Assembly: GCA_026261815.1 (NCBI GenBank)
Contig: JAMPIT010000884.1
Coordinates: 14,521,001 to 14,585,000, forward strand
Length of the DNA stretch: 64,000 bases
DNA from: Monarcha castaneiventris obscurior
Taxonomy: Eukaryota > Chordata > Aves > Passeriformes > Monarchidae
Reading direction: 5' to 3'
The stretch's first letter is position 1, and every line of letters begins with the position of its first letter. The translations under genes and the position numbers were made by a program. Below the pieces are notes generated by a model. It had not been told where the DNA came from and did not search any database. It saw nothing but the letters and a program-made list of their open reading frames with translations. Positions 12,662 through 24,780 of this stretch are shown piece after piece.

Positions 12662-12720
12662 AAACCTAAAATACGTTCTTAAATAAATTTAAACCTAAAA
12701 TAATGTTCTTAAATGTAATA
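12662..12720. repeat. 29-base tandem duplication
   Basis: Two adjacent copies begin AAACCTAAAATA and share TTCTTAAAT. They differ by a few substitutions and one inserted base. The change looks like a local slippage duplication that has since diverged. Confidence 0.85.
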
Positions 12721-15700
12721 AAATATTTACTTAAATCTACTTGAATCTACTGCTGCTATTGCTTTCGCTTTTGAAAAATCAGGCTGCAATTTAACCCTTC
12801 AGTTCTGAACTTCCTGAACAATCACTCTTAAGACAGTTGCTTAACAATTTTAGCATAAGATAATTTTAAAACTCATATATACTATTACCTCCCGAGTATC
12901 CATTTTGTTTTGTGCTCTGCTACATTAATATTCCAAGTAGAAGTGTAGCTACCACTTTTATTTAATTATGATCCAAAAAAAACCATTAAAAAGAGGAAAT
13001 AAATATGGTACTACTGGGTAAGAGGTGAGAATTTGAATGGAAAAGCTGGAATGGACTTCATCTTCCACATGCTAATCCAGATATAAAAATTCAAAATTGT
13101 CAGGTCTAAAGCATGGCATTTTTTTCAGTTAATTTGCAAAAAGGAGAACATCTGAATTTCAGAATCTAAAACCAAATTCAGTTTGTGTCTGACTGCTAAC
13201 CAAGGTAGCTCCAGTTCAGTGCAAAAAATTCTCAACTGTTATAAATTACAATATTTGCTTTTCGAGTTAAGTTGGAAAATTTTGATAATAGGAAGAAAAT
13301 AGAATAGAAAAGAGTGAGTGGAAATAAAATGAAAATCATGAAAAACAAACAAACAAAAAGCCAGGGGCATTTTATAATGCAGAAGAGTTCTTGCATGTTA
13401 AAAGGCTTGGACACAGTTTCTTGTCTTAATTGTTGAAAATAAAATCAAGAAAGACCTGAAAGACCATGACGAAGAAAAGAAGATGAGGAAAGTAAATTAA
13501 ATACCAATACAACACTACATTAGGAATGGAAAAATAGGTGCAGATGCAGTTGAATACAGGGATTTAATGTGCCTGCCACTCTTCATGCATAGACCATGGG
13601 GTTACTTTATGCCCTTTATTGCTCACCTTACCCCTTCCTTGGCAACAAAAGTGTTTTCATCACAGTATCAGTATTCTGTAAAAACATGCTTGGTTGGTAG
13701 CTTTTCTCCCAGGGGTCCTTTTTTTTTACTCTGATGTAAACACAGGTGAATTTCATGCTGAACTGGCACCAGGAGGGTAAAGAAGAGCACAGCTGTTCTG
13801 CAGCAAATATTTCTAGAACCTTACATCCACTTCAAATTTCACAGCAAGAGCTTTAGCAGCATCAGTCTAAAAAGGAAACAAAATATCTTTATACCAGCAA
13901 AGACTTTTTTTTTTTTTTCTGGAAATATGAGGATATTCTATTTTGGCCTCTTTGAAAGATGTTGTACAAAAGATGTTATATCCCTTATGTTATTTTCATG
14001 CCCAAAATAAGTTTAATATAATGAAGGGATAAATCAAACTGTTAAGTCCTAGTTAAAAAAAAAAAAAAGAAAAAAAGTCAGTAATTTATTGGCAATAAAT
14101 GAAAGCTCTGCCTAGCTCCTTTAGTCAACTATCTCCAAGTCAAGAGTCACAGATGTTAAGAGCTGTTACAATGCCAAGTTAATTTCCTGAAAATGAGTGC
14201 CTGAGGTTGGATGAAGAAGAATCTTACCAGTGTTCAACATGACTGATAAAAAAGAAAAACAGAGCTTAGAGGAGATAAAGGTAAAGGTGATAATCGTGAA
14301 AAGAAGCAAAATTGGTTTTTTTTTTCCTTTCCCTCAATAATAGCTCAGCTGATCACAAGCACCATAATGCAGATATTCCTGAGAAATGATTCCTTGGCAC
14401 GCTCGTTCTTTTTTCCTGTGCTCTCTACAGGGATGACGCTTCCATAAGACATCACAGAACTCCCACACTGCACTGTACTTCTTGCTTCCAGAGGAAATCT
14501 GGCTGGTTTATATACAAATAATCCATCAGCCCCACAAGATGGAATCAGACTTAATTAGGACAACAGGGAATCCCTAAGGATACCACCACAACAAACCAAA
14601 CAATAATATTGGACCGGCTCATTACTGTTTCTGGCCAGTTGAACAAACTGAGAAATTTTTTTTTCAGGTACAAAAAGCCCAAAAATAAATAATTTGGGCT
14701 TGGATTTCCTGATATACACTCAAAAAACTATCTGCAGAATAAGGGGTGTTTTTCTACAAAAATCTTTTCTTTGAAGAGAGATCTTCTTGTGAAAGAAAGT
14801 TTCTAACCACTTCCATCACTGGTCTTCTTCAAACTTCCTTCAGGTATTTCCAGATGTAAGGAGTACTGCGAAACCTCACATCAAGGCTGGAGGCAGGACA
14901 AAGGCAGGGCTGTCAAGCAGCCAATACCAAGACCCAAAACCACCAGGGAACCACCTGGTGTGACCTCTTGTACTAACTGACCCAGACACCCTTAAAGTGG
15001 GACTGGTTTCTGCTTGGCTGAAAGTTATAATGCACAACCACATGCAGGCTTGACTCCAACTCTCTAGTCCATTCTTTTCCCTGCTATTTTAATTCCCAAG
15101 ATGAAGGGGTTGTTTATATATCTAATATGAATACGTGTGGATTTATCTTCCTGCTCCTGGTGTTGTACTGCTTGTTGTTCTTATTTCAGGTATTGCTTAT
15201 ATCAGTATCTCTTCAAGAAGGAATTTACACACTGTAATCAAATAATCTTTAATCTGTTTAAAGAGCTAGTATTTTATTTTTAACATGCTGCTGCCAGGCA
15301 GTATTCCCAGTCCTTGCATAGTTACAGCAGCTCTTCTCCATACTCTGGGACTTGTTTAGTCATTCACAAGTCTGAAAAAGGGCTATAAAAGAGAATCAGT
15401 AATGTGTTAAGCCAGCCAGATAGCAGAGTAAGTGCCAAGAGCTGAAGAGCTGGGCATATCACTCCAGAGATCAGCAAAAAAAGTTTCAGTTTGCCTCCTT
15501 TCTTCTCCAAAGACAGAGGATGTTCAGGTCACATTTCAGAGCCATAGTTTTGCCATCATGCACCTTGAAGTTTAGTACTTTTGCTTTGACTTTCATCAAA
15601 TGTTAGAGTCAGCAGGTATGGCTTCTCACAAAGTCAAATTACGGTTTTGAAGAAATTCCTGGGAATCGAAACCGTGCAGTTCTGCTCAGCTTTATCCTTA

Positions 15701-18700
15701 ACTGTGTCTGTGTAAATCTTTCCTTCTTGCAATTCTTCCTTCCTCATTACATTTGAGTCTTGAGTCACTGAGCAATTGTTTCAGACTCAGAATCTAAAGT
15801 ATTTCTCATCTTTTCTTCACTCTGATTGGTGTCATCTGTAATAAAATAAAGTATATTTCCAAGAACTAAAATATGAAACTACACCATGAGCTAAAAACAA
15901 AAGTTAAAGAGCATGTACACTTTTTCTGTTCTTAACTCAGTCATTCTCAGGCTGAACCAAGGAAAAACAATTGGCACAACTTAAAAAGGACTCTAATAAT
16001 GGCCGGTAGCAGTATATATCTGGAACCTTTCACCTTCAGAATGGATTTGGTCCAGATTGAGAGCAATTTAAAAGAAATATTGACTTCTGGATGCTTAGTG
16101 ACCTGTGTAAAAATGAATTAATAATCCCAGCTGTTTCCTATAGGACATCACTAAAAGTGTCAGTGCTGTTGCCAGACCAAACGGCCCCTTCATTGAAAGG
16201 TGTAAAAGATTTTTCACTTCATTTATCAATACAGTGCGCATAAATAGGTCACAGACTAGCCAAAGAAATTGAAATCCTTCCAAATCCCTGGCAGATTTTG
16301 CTATATCCTACAATCCATCACTTAGTCTACACATGTAGGGACAAGCAGCCCGTGTGTTCATGTGTGGGATACTGAGCTGGGTGGAAAGTGACCAACTTCC
16401 TCAGGCTACTGACAGCACAAGATCACTGGACAGTCACAAACTGAGAGTGCTGGGCCTCTCTGGAATGAATGGACAGGTACAGCACAAGGAAAAAAGTGAG
16501 GACTAGACAAAATATTGACTTTCTTTCCTACAACAGAGCTGGGCAATGCAGTGAAACTCATAATTTGTTGTCGGCAAAGGCCAGCAACCAATTGCTATTC
16601 CGTAGAACACAGGCTATAAATGGAGGGAAGTGATGTATTTCCTGAAGGTAGCTCTTGGAGGTGTCAGGGATAGGTCAGAGAAAGAAGAAACATCAGCACT
16701 TGCACAGATCTATGTGAAAATTCAGGTTTTACTGAAAGAGCTGTTCAGTTATAAAAAGAATGTTTTGGCATGTACAGTTTTCTTAAGCTATTTGCAGATG
16801 GTTAAAAATACATTATGATCCAAAACTTTAAAAGTCCAGTGAAAAATGAGTAATAGTTCAAATCAACATCTGTATTTTTTAATTAGATAAATGATTTTAA
16901 AAAGCTTTCATCAAGAAATGGGTTTTACATGTATTTTTGTCCCTTTCAAAATTTTTTTAACAATTAACTTGTGCTCTTGAGCAGTTTGTCCTCTTCAACT
17001 GAGGTTAAACTGAGAAGCTGGAATGAGGTGGCAGAAGAGCTTATATACCACTTGCTTTCCTATGCTCTAAACTTCAGAATAGCACAAGAAATAGCATTTG
17101 TCAGCAACACCTGAAAGAGCCATCAGATCAGAAATAGAAATGAGGATTTCCAGGTTTCCAATTAGCTTTTAGCACGTTTCCACTGTGACTGTGGGGACAT
17201 CACTTTTTTCCATGTGCAAAATGAAGAGGGCAGCTACTCAAAAATACTAGGCAAAAAGAAATCAATTTTTATTGGTGAAACTATTTTACGCCCTTTGCAA
17301 GCCACAAATGAAGGACACTACTAACTACAAATACATTTTACCAATAGGATGTGTATTGTATTGCCATCATTATCTATATCTAGTAACTAACAGAGTATTT
17401 CAAAGGATCTTCAAATTATGCATGATATTAAGCTGCACAAGAAGAAGAAACCCAGCACTTCATGTTATGGTTCAAATTATATGATAGACTGAACCTCCAC
17501 TGAAGTCCTGAGAAAAATAGAATATGCCTCAATCCTTTTCTCACTCTGAGTAGGGTATTACCCATGAATAAAGACAGTATGGGTCATAACACCTTTTGTT
17601 ACTTCAGGCATCTTCAGAAAGTAGATAGAAAACCTCTGTCTGCTGTTAAAAGCTCCTGTAACCATGTGAGGAAGACTAAAAACCCTTCCAGGCTTCATTC
17701 TTCTTAACCCAAAATAACTGTCTCAATGAGGCAGATTAGTCATCAGGCCTAGATGAAGGTATCTATGCTGAAGCCAACTGAAGTTTGGTGAAATAAATCC
17801 TGCAATAAAAAGCTGGGAGACTGGGAAAAAGGCTGTTTTCAGGAAGATGATTCTTGTGTTGTTTTGACACTGAGCTGAGTACCTCTAAAAGCCTATGAAT
17901 ATCAACCCCTCACAATACTAATTCCAGCCTGAGACTTTGACATCTAAGGAAGTGAATCAAAATAATGAGGCCCCCACTTGCTACATGCATATGATGAGTA
18001 AGTAAATGAAACCATGATAATTAGAAACCCAAATGCAGGCAAAGAAGTTGCACATAGGCTGTGCATCTCTCTTTTTATTTTTTCCCCTCAGGCACTAACT
18101 TATCTTGGCCAAACCTTCCTCTCTACAAGTTCAGAGATATTTTAATTTCGAACTTCAAATGGAGTGCAAATAAAACACCAAACAAACTTAGGATGTTGCA
18201 CAATTGTCAGTGGGGCCCATTTTAATATTTAATGACCTGGACACCTGTGACTATTGCTAAAAATAAAAAGAATTAATTTAAAAGGAATTATTGACATAAT
18301 ATAACACATGATAGTCTGTTAATAAAAATGCATACTTCTAATTGAATGCTGGCACCTAGCCACCAACTAAGCATAACTTCAAAAGCAACAGCTGGGAAAG
18401 CATCTTTTAGATTTTAATTACAGTAGCTGGTAAGCCACTTATCTTTTCAACTTTTTTTCTTCAGAAAGCATTTCTGTTTCATAGCTGTGAGTTCAAAGGT
18501 ATTTACAACATGTAGGGTAAGAGAACTAGCTCCGACATAGTCAAACTTCACTTGTAAATTTGAATTCTGGACTAAGACAACTATTCTCAGCTTTGAAGTG
18601 TGAGTCCCATTTGAGCCCAAAAGAACTCAGGCTTTGGGCTTGCTGCTCAGGTTTTTTGTTCCTTTTATATCTGTAGATGCAGGATAAGATTTTTTTATCA

Positions 18701-20416
18701 TATTTGTTCTATTATTTGTATTTTAGCATTAGGTCAGGGCTGCCACTAAAACTGAGGCTCCATTATGCAAGTATTTTACTATTCAAATACATAGTGAGCA
18801 CACATAATCTCAGATGATTCAGTCATGAAAGAGAGAAGGAGCTACTGAAGAGTTTGGGAAATGGGCATGGAGACAGACCTGAGACCTGAAAAGTGATAAA
18901 TTCTGTAGCTGCATCCAGAAAACTGTGTTGCTTGTGTTTAGGAAAATTATGGAGGAATATATATTATTAAAAGTCCAAATGAGTTAAAATTATTTGCTAG
19001 ACTGGCTACATGCCTTGGCATTTTTGGAGAACAGGCCCAGAGGAAGTTATGACTTATTTGATCTAACATCTGAAGTCTTACAGTCTGTGATGCTACTCTA
19101 GATTTCTTCTACCAACAAAGAGACATAGAAAAAGTGAGACAGAAAGAAACAGCCACTGAATGGCTCTTCCCAATCTAAAAGAGGGTTCTACAGCCCATCT
19201 CTGTTCACTGACTCAAGAAATCCAGATAATTTATTTGGATTAAGCACCAGCATTTTAGCCAGCTAAAATTAAACTAACTGAATCCTGCCTCCTATGTCTT
19301 TGGGTCTGTGGAAAAATGCTCTGCCAAAACCTAGGAAATTAACTGTTCCTCTGTGATTTGAAACAAGAAATTCAACCCCAAGACTCTCATCCCTCTCTTC
19401 CCCTGATATGCAAAGACATTTACGCAAGCTGAAGTGTTTTTTTTTGTTGGAAACTATACAAACCAAAATAATGTTTATTTTTTCACTTATACAGTTAAAA
19501 GAAATAAGCTGTGACTATAGAGGCCTTACAAAAAGCAAAGTCATCTCCTTTAAAAACACACACAGAGACATCCATGAATTACAACATATTAGCAGATAAC
19601 CACCATGAAAGATTATTGGAGCAAGTTAATAACTACATTTAGCTTAATCAGGAGGACCTTTAAAGAAGAGTTCCAAGAATGTTGCAGGCCCAGTGAGGAC
19701 GTGTAGTACAAGCAGTAAGTCAAAAAAAGTCTATTTCCTTAAAGATAGATTAATTCATGAAATAGAATAGATGAATTGGCAAGTATTGTGGAAGGGGACT
19801 AAACCTGAAATGCACCAGAGGTCTTTTCCCACCCCACAGAAATAACATCCATGAGAACATCACAAGTTCTTAAATTTGCTGGAGGATGTTTTTAACTGTA
19901 ATTCTACTATCTATTAGTTAAAAGCTATATCTAAGCCAGTTAATCTAAAAGACAGCTCTTCCTACCTTTTCTGAGAAATCAAAATTTCTTTTACCTTTTT
20001 TGTGGCTTTTCAAGACATTATTCATAGAGATAAGAGCATGTCTTTGTAGGAAGATAAATAGGATGCAGGAAAACTTGGAGCCCTCTGTCCACTCTGCAGG
20101 CATAATTCAGGCCAGATTTTGACAGGGGACCAAGGAAAACATTACTTAGTTTTGTGCTAAGGTGTCCTGTCCTTCCAAATTGTACAGGACCTCCAGGAGA
20201 AAAGATGACAGATAGGAACTGTGTCTCTTCCCTTCTTAGGGAGACTCTGCCAAAGAAGCTTAGAGACTCGAGCAACAAGTTTATGAAGGAACATTTTATT
20301 TCATTCACTTCCAGTCCCACAAGAAGCAGCAGAGCTATGAGCCCTGAATCCTGCTCTCCTGCATTGCAAATGTGCTTGTTTGAATGATAGCTACACAGCA
20401 GACCAGGGTATTCTGT

Positions 20417-20436
20417 AAAAAAAAAAAAAAAAAAAA
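20417..20436. repeat. Poly-A homopolymer (20 bases)
   Basis: A run of 20 A directly follows a segment (about 20018-20416) that is GC-richer than its surroundings and open in opposite frames on both strands. It could be the tail of a retrocopy, but no AATAAA precedes it and I recognise no parent gene. Confidence 0.9.
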
Positions 20437-23400
20437 TCATTACCATGAAAAACCACTTCCAGTTATGGAAATGCCAAAACTTCAGTCAGCATTACTATAA
20501 TCTAGACAGCTCATGCAGAGTTCATCACAAATTTTGAAATACTATGATGGTGGCTGCAAAAGCCCTACCTGATTTTTTTTTTTTGCATATGTAGCTACAC
20601 ACCTTTCACAGCAAAGTCCAATATGTTCCCCGCAAACCTTGCAGTCTACATTTACACCAAAGGATACAAAAAAGAAAAGTTAATAAAGAATTTGTGATCC
20701 AGTGTAAACAGGATGCCTGGAGTTTATTAATCATAAATGAAGGTGATGAGTAGTTCAGGAGGCATATAAATGAACAGGCAACCTTGCTGAAAGGTCAGAA
20801 CCTTTCAATAGTGAGCTGTCTCTGCTCCTTTCAAAGTACCTTTCTAAGTTTAGGGTCAGAAAGCACCACAAATGCAACTACTAAATCTGAAGGATGCTTT
20901 ACAACATCTTAGTTTTGTCCTGTCCCTCTTGTTTAATAGCTTTGGGTTTAGAAGCGCAAATAACTTGGTAGTTAGGTTTTTAGGGGATTCAACAGAAGCA
21001 TTTTAACACAGGTAACAGCTGCAAAAGCAGTAAGATTCCCTTTCCAAGAGTTTGACCTTCTGCTTCATTGTAATTACAGTCACTAGGCTAATCCTGTGGT
21101 AAAGGATTGGGATCATAAAATTTATTCTTTGTGTTATGGATGCCAGTATCCTCCACCCTGGGCTGAGGTGACTGTAGAATAGGGATCCAGTTTGAAAGCC
21201 TCAAATTTAACCCTGAGATAAAATTCTTCTCAATTTACTAACATCTCCATCTTCGGAATGTGTGCTCAGTCCTTCCAAAGGCAACCTTTACTGTACTATG
21301 CAAATTTTGCTTTTAAAATTAAAATAAACAATTGCATTTGTATACATGTCTTCCTTTGTCACAAATATTGGGGGAAGGGGGAGAGATTTCTAATGGCAAA
21401 CATCCATTTAGATGTCAAAGAGAGTTTTGTATGTCCACTAAATTAAAACATCATTTGCTGTCAAGCCTTAAAGATTTTGGCATTTCTTCTGATTTCTATT
21501 TATGATAGCTCTCAGGGGACATGCTGTGAAGTACTTTTGCCTGCTTTAGGCCCAATTGCATGTGACAAATGCATTAGTTTTTAATACCAGAAGTGGACGT
21601 ATAATTTGATGAAGTATGTCTTTAAGCCATCAGCTGTTGTCTGCCACCAGCTTTTTACAAAGGCACTTAAAACAAGATCACCCCCAGCTGCCTTGACAAT
21701 TAAATCTCTTTTCCCCCTGTAACCAGACCAAAGTCAGCTTGAAATCAGCAGAAAGGCCTCAAATGGGGTTTGGATCAAAACTGTAAAGCTAAAAATTCCT
21801 AGAACTCATTCTGTTATCTCCTTTTCATGGGAAAGCAGATTGTTCCCTGGTGCACGAGGGCTGTGTTCATGGCTCTGGTTCTGCACAGGTAAGGAACTGC
21901 ACAACATTTTCAGGCTGGTATAGGCAGCCTGACAGGGCCACATCACTCCCATGGAAATAGGTTTCCTGCTGGACTGTCCAGTGCCAAATTCCCCTGCAGT
22001 GTCTCTGCACATCACTGAGCACCCTCCCTAACCCATCACACCCCTGCAGCTGCTGCCATGAACTCTAAGTGTGATTCCTCTGAGTTCATTTGTGTTTCTC
22101 CAAAGGTCATGGTACAGCTTGCACCACGTGTGAGGAAACAGCATCAAAGTATGTTCACAGATTTGACCACCTCAGTAAAAGTACAGCTACTTCAGACATC
22201 TGCCATTTTTTTTCATTACAGCACACAATGACAGCATATTGCCTTTGTTTTTAGCCCCACTAAATATATAAACACGTCTTAAAGTATATGTTAATTACTA
22301 AGATACCTGTTTGACTCACTGAACAGCTGAAAACCACCTCATTAAGTCTTTCTTTTCTTGTCTTTTGATTTTTCATTTTTCAGTAGCCAGCTGTACACCT
22401 TCTGAATTACCATGGTGACATGCTAAACAACAAACTTTCTTTACTGTACTGTTCCAATTAAACAATTAATTAATGCCTATGGTACAAAAAGAAATAAGAA
22501 ACTAAGGAAAAACAGCACATCAGCAATGAGCAGTGGGCTTGATTAATTTTATTTCCACTCTGCTTTATGAAACCTTCTGGGGAAGCGCTGCTATAGTTTT
22601 ATCACTGTATTTTCATAGCTTCCATTTTGCTGGTATGTTTTTATCTAAGCCAGTCAAATACCAAAAGTATCCAATACTGCAGATTACATTACTTGATGAC
22701 TGTTTCTGTTATTTGTTAAATAATTTATCTAACAAAGCTGCAGAATCTATTCAAATGCAGCAAAATACTGCTCATCACATAAACTGTTTGATAAAAAAAT
22801 TGAAATAATTGTTGAAGGCTATATATATTTGGATTAGGTTGTTGCATACCTGACATATACGACAATTTAAAGACTAAAAAAGCTTTTGTATTATTTAGGT
22901 CTAAAAGCAGATCCCACTTGCAGAGAATAGATCAGACACACTAAGAACTGGAGCTTCAGTCTGGAAAAATCACCACTCGTTTGCATTTGCAGATGCCTGA
23001 ATAACAACATTTGAGTTCTGTTGGATGGTAGTGAAATTCAATTCCTTCTATTAACATAAGTGTCTTTTTTAGTATTCTAGTGGAAACAGTAGCAACAGTT
23101 TTTCTTCATTGAAAAATTAAAGGACACACCCAACTACAGCAGCTATGTCATCAATACTCCTCATGAACAGTTTTAAAATTTTAGGAGAGTCTAAAATATG
23201 ATTTTATCTACTGACTTACTGCAGCAGCAGGGGAAATCAAATCACCCCTGAATGTCTTATTAGAGCAATCTCTCTTTGACACTTTTCTACATCTTACTTT
23301 TACATCTTCAGAGCATTTTTTAAAATTAAAAGAGGGATTTACAGGTAAAAATATTTTAAGAAATAATCATATTAGTGCTTCCTGAAAAAAGGAATTAGAT

Positions 23401-23560
23401 GTGAAGTATGAAAAAAAAAAGAGAACTCTGGGACTGTAAGGTGAACTACATCTCTATTTTGCTTTAAAACCTAGAGAGCTGTTTCTTCTGTAGATTGCAG
23501 GCAAGTAGGTCTTTAGTCACAATTTCTTTTCTTTTAATTCCTTTTTCAGACTGGTTATTT

Positions 23561-23953
23561 TTAAGAAGTGCCACCTTGTGCCTTATTTCCCTTCACGGTA
23601 CAAAATGTGGTAAAGCTGAAGAAGGAGCCTTGGTGTATGTTCTTTTTCCCCCAAAGAACATATTCTAAAACAGGCCAAGTGCCTACCTTGATTTTTCCCC
23701 TTTCCTGTTGGGGCGAGGCGGTCTCCAGGAGGAGCTCCGTGCTGCTGGAATGCTTTAGCACGTTCTTTAGAGACATCTTCCAATGGCGTGTGATGCCAGG
23801 GCCCTTCCCTTACAGACTCTATGAACTGGCACGTCGAGTTGTAGCAGAGAGGTTTGATGCTGGTTAAGCACCAGAAGCCAGGACCTTCCTAGCAAGAGTG
23901 TCCAGCAAAGAACAGCTCTTCTAGGGGCCAAGGCAGCCTCCCTGCACAGCCAG
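23561..23953 (-). mobile_element. GC-rich segment next to LTR, possibly retroviral leader
   Basis: Read on the minus strand, this lies directly downstream of the LTR end and is GC-rich like the LTR, unlike the AT-rich DNA to its left. It contains an ATG at 23776 that opens a 71-codon frame, and an AAG/GTAGGC donor-like junction. The order LTR, then roughly 180 bases, then ATG would fit a 5' leader and a gag start. However, I could not match a primer-binding site to a known tRNA and recognise no gag motif. It may instead be unrelated flanking DNA. Confidence 0.35.
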
Positions 23954-23988
23954 TGATCTCAGCACGTTTAGCGATTTCTCAGCTACAA

Positions 23989-24018
23989 GTGATTTCAGCT
24001 CTTGTGATTTCAGCTCTT
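23989..24018. repeat. Perfect 15-base tandem duplication in U5
   Basis: Two identical copies of GTGATTTCAGCTCTT lie head to tail within the LTR. A third partial relative (GCGATTTCTCAGCT) lies just to the left. Confidence 0.95.
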
Positions 24019-24089
24019 TGCGAGATCACCCGAGGCAGACTCGGGGACAGAGAGACAGGAGCCGTGTGTGGCAGTTCCACAGAGGCAGC

Positions 24090-24095
24090 TTTATT
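24090..24095 (-). promoter_or_regulatory. LTR polyadenylation signal AATAAA
   Basis: TTTATT on the plus strand, hence AATAAA in the orientation of the LTR, in the sequence GGACAATAAAGCTGCCTC. It marks the R region of the retroviral repeat. Confidence 0.75.
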
Positions 24096-24479
24096 GTCCA
24101 GCAGTCCCTGTGAAGCGGTGGCCAGGGACATTGCCTCCCTAGTTCAGGGCAGATCCAGAGCCCTTTTCATGGGAAAGGCAGGGGGTGGGGTACAAACCAA
24201 TTTACCAACTGGATACAAAGTATTACCATACAGAAACACGGCATGCTGGGGGTGGTTCAGTCTCTCACCGTAACCTAGGGAGAGGTTTCTTATCTCTGAG
24301 TCCTTTTGCCCTCAGGCTTCGCTCTGCCTAAGGTGGGCAGAGGACTCCTGAATCTAAGGCTCACAGCTCTCCATGTCTAGTTATTGCCATTGCTTACGAT
24401 TTTCCTTTCTTCCCTCCACCCCTACTGCCAGAGCAACCAGGCAGTCCTTTTGTCATGGTTTGGAGCTTAAACCACTACA

Positions 24480-24780
24480 CCTTTCTTCTCAATTCCAAGG
24501 CTTTTTGACGTGGATGGGTGTCCATGCTCTGCATCCTTAAGGACTACACCGACTGAGCATTCCTGTTGACCAGGATTGCTACATGGAGGTCCACCCCACG
24601 GCAGAGCTTTGTGCAAGACCTGTGGGAGGAAACAACAGTAGACTGCAGGGGATTTGTGAGGTCCTTGGAGTCACTAAATCCCCAGAAGCTCTTAATGGCC
24701 TTCTAAAAGAAATTTTACAGGCTAAATTATCTCCTAAAGTCATTTATAATAACAGTTTAATACCTGATTAATAGGACTAA
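24480..24780 (-). mobile_element. Retroviral internal remnant plus polypurine tract
   Basis: On the minus strand this segment runs into the LTR. It ends in the purine tract at 24480-24490, and a frame open from about 24620 runs through the tract and stops at a TAA a few bases inside the LTR. That arrangement is common for the last gene of a provirus. Upstream the frame is interrupted, so the remnant is broken. No diagnostic pol or env motif is left, and the plus-strand 62-codon frame at 24583-24771 is a by-product. The distal boundary near 24780 is set by the return to AT-rich sequence. Confidence 0.45.

Larger units (their letters stand above)
8806..23559. other. Long non-coding stretch, no gene seen
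   Basis: Nearly 15 kb of AT-rich sequence without a recognisable exon, RNA gene or identifiable large transposon. Scattered open frames of 60-142 codons have no family motifs and often overlap a frame on the other strand. Internal structures are an A/C-rich tract at 11721-11760, a 29-base tandem duplication at 12662-12720, short A or T runs near 13905, 14055 and 14315, and a poly-A run at 20417-20436. It could be intron or intergenic DNA. Confidence 0.6.
23954..24479 (-). mobile_element. Endogenous retrovirus LTR, minus strand
   Basis: On the minus strand this 526-base block starts TGTAGTGGTTTAAGCTCC and ends GAGATCA, giving the TG...CA termini of a retroviral LTR. An AATAAA signal sits about 390 bases in (24090-24095), followed by a GT/C-rich region expected of R and U5. 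The U5 part holds a perfect 15-base tandem duplication (23989-24018). Immediately before the LTR start lies a purine run GAGAAGAAAGG, which fits a polypurine tract, so the block looks like a 3' LTR. The family is probably an avian ERV of class II type, judging by length and layout only. The left boundary is inferred from the CA end and could be off. Confidence 0.7.

Noticed and set aside
17465..17480. GGTTCAAAT words as tRNA T-loops (also near 16855 and 2188)
   Set aside because: No acceptor stem, anticodon arm or A box at the right spacing.
20018..20446. 142-codon minus-strand frame as a gene
   Set aside because: It starts in a poly-A/T run that gives a phenylalanine stretch, overlaps an open frame on the other strand, and has no recognisable domain.
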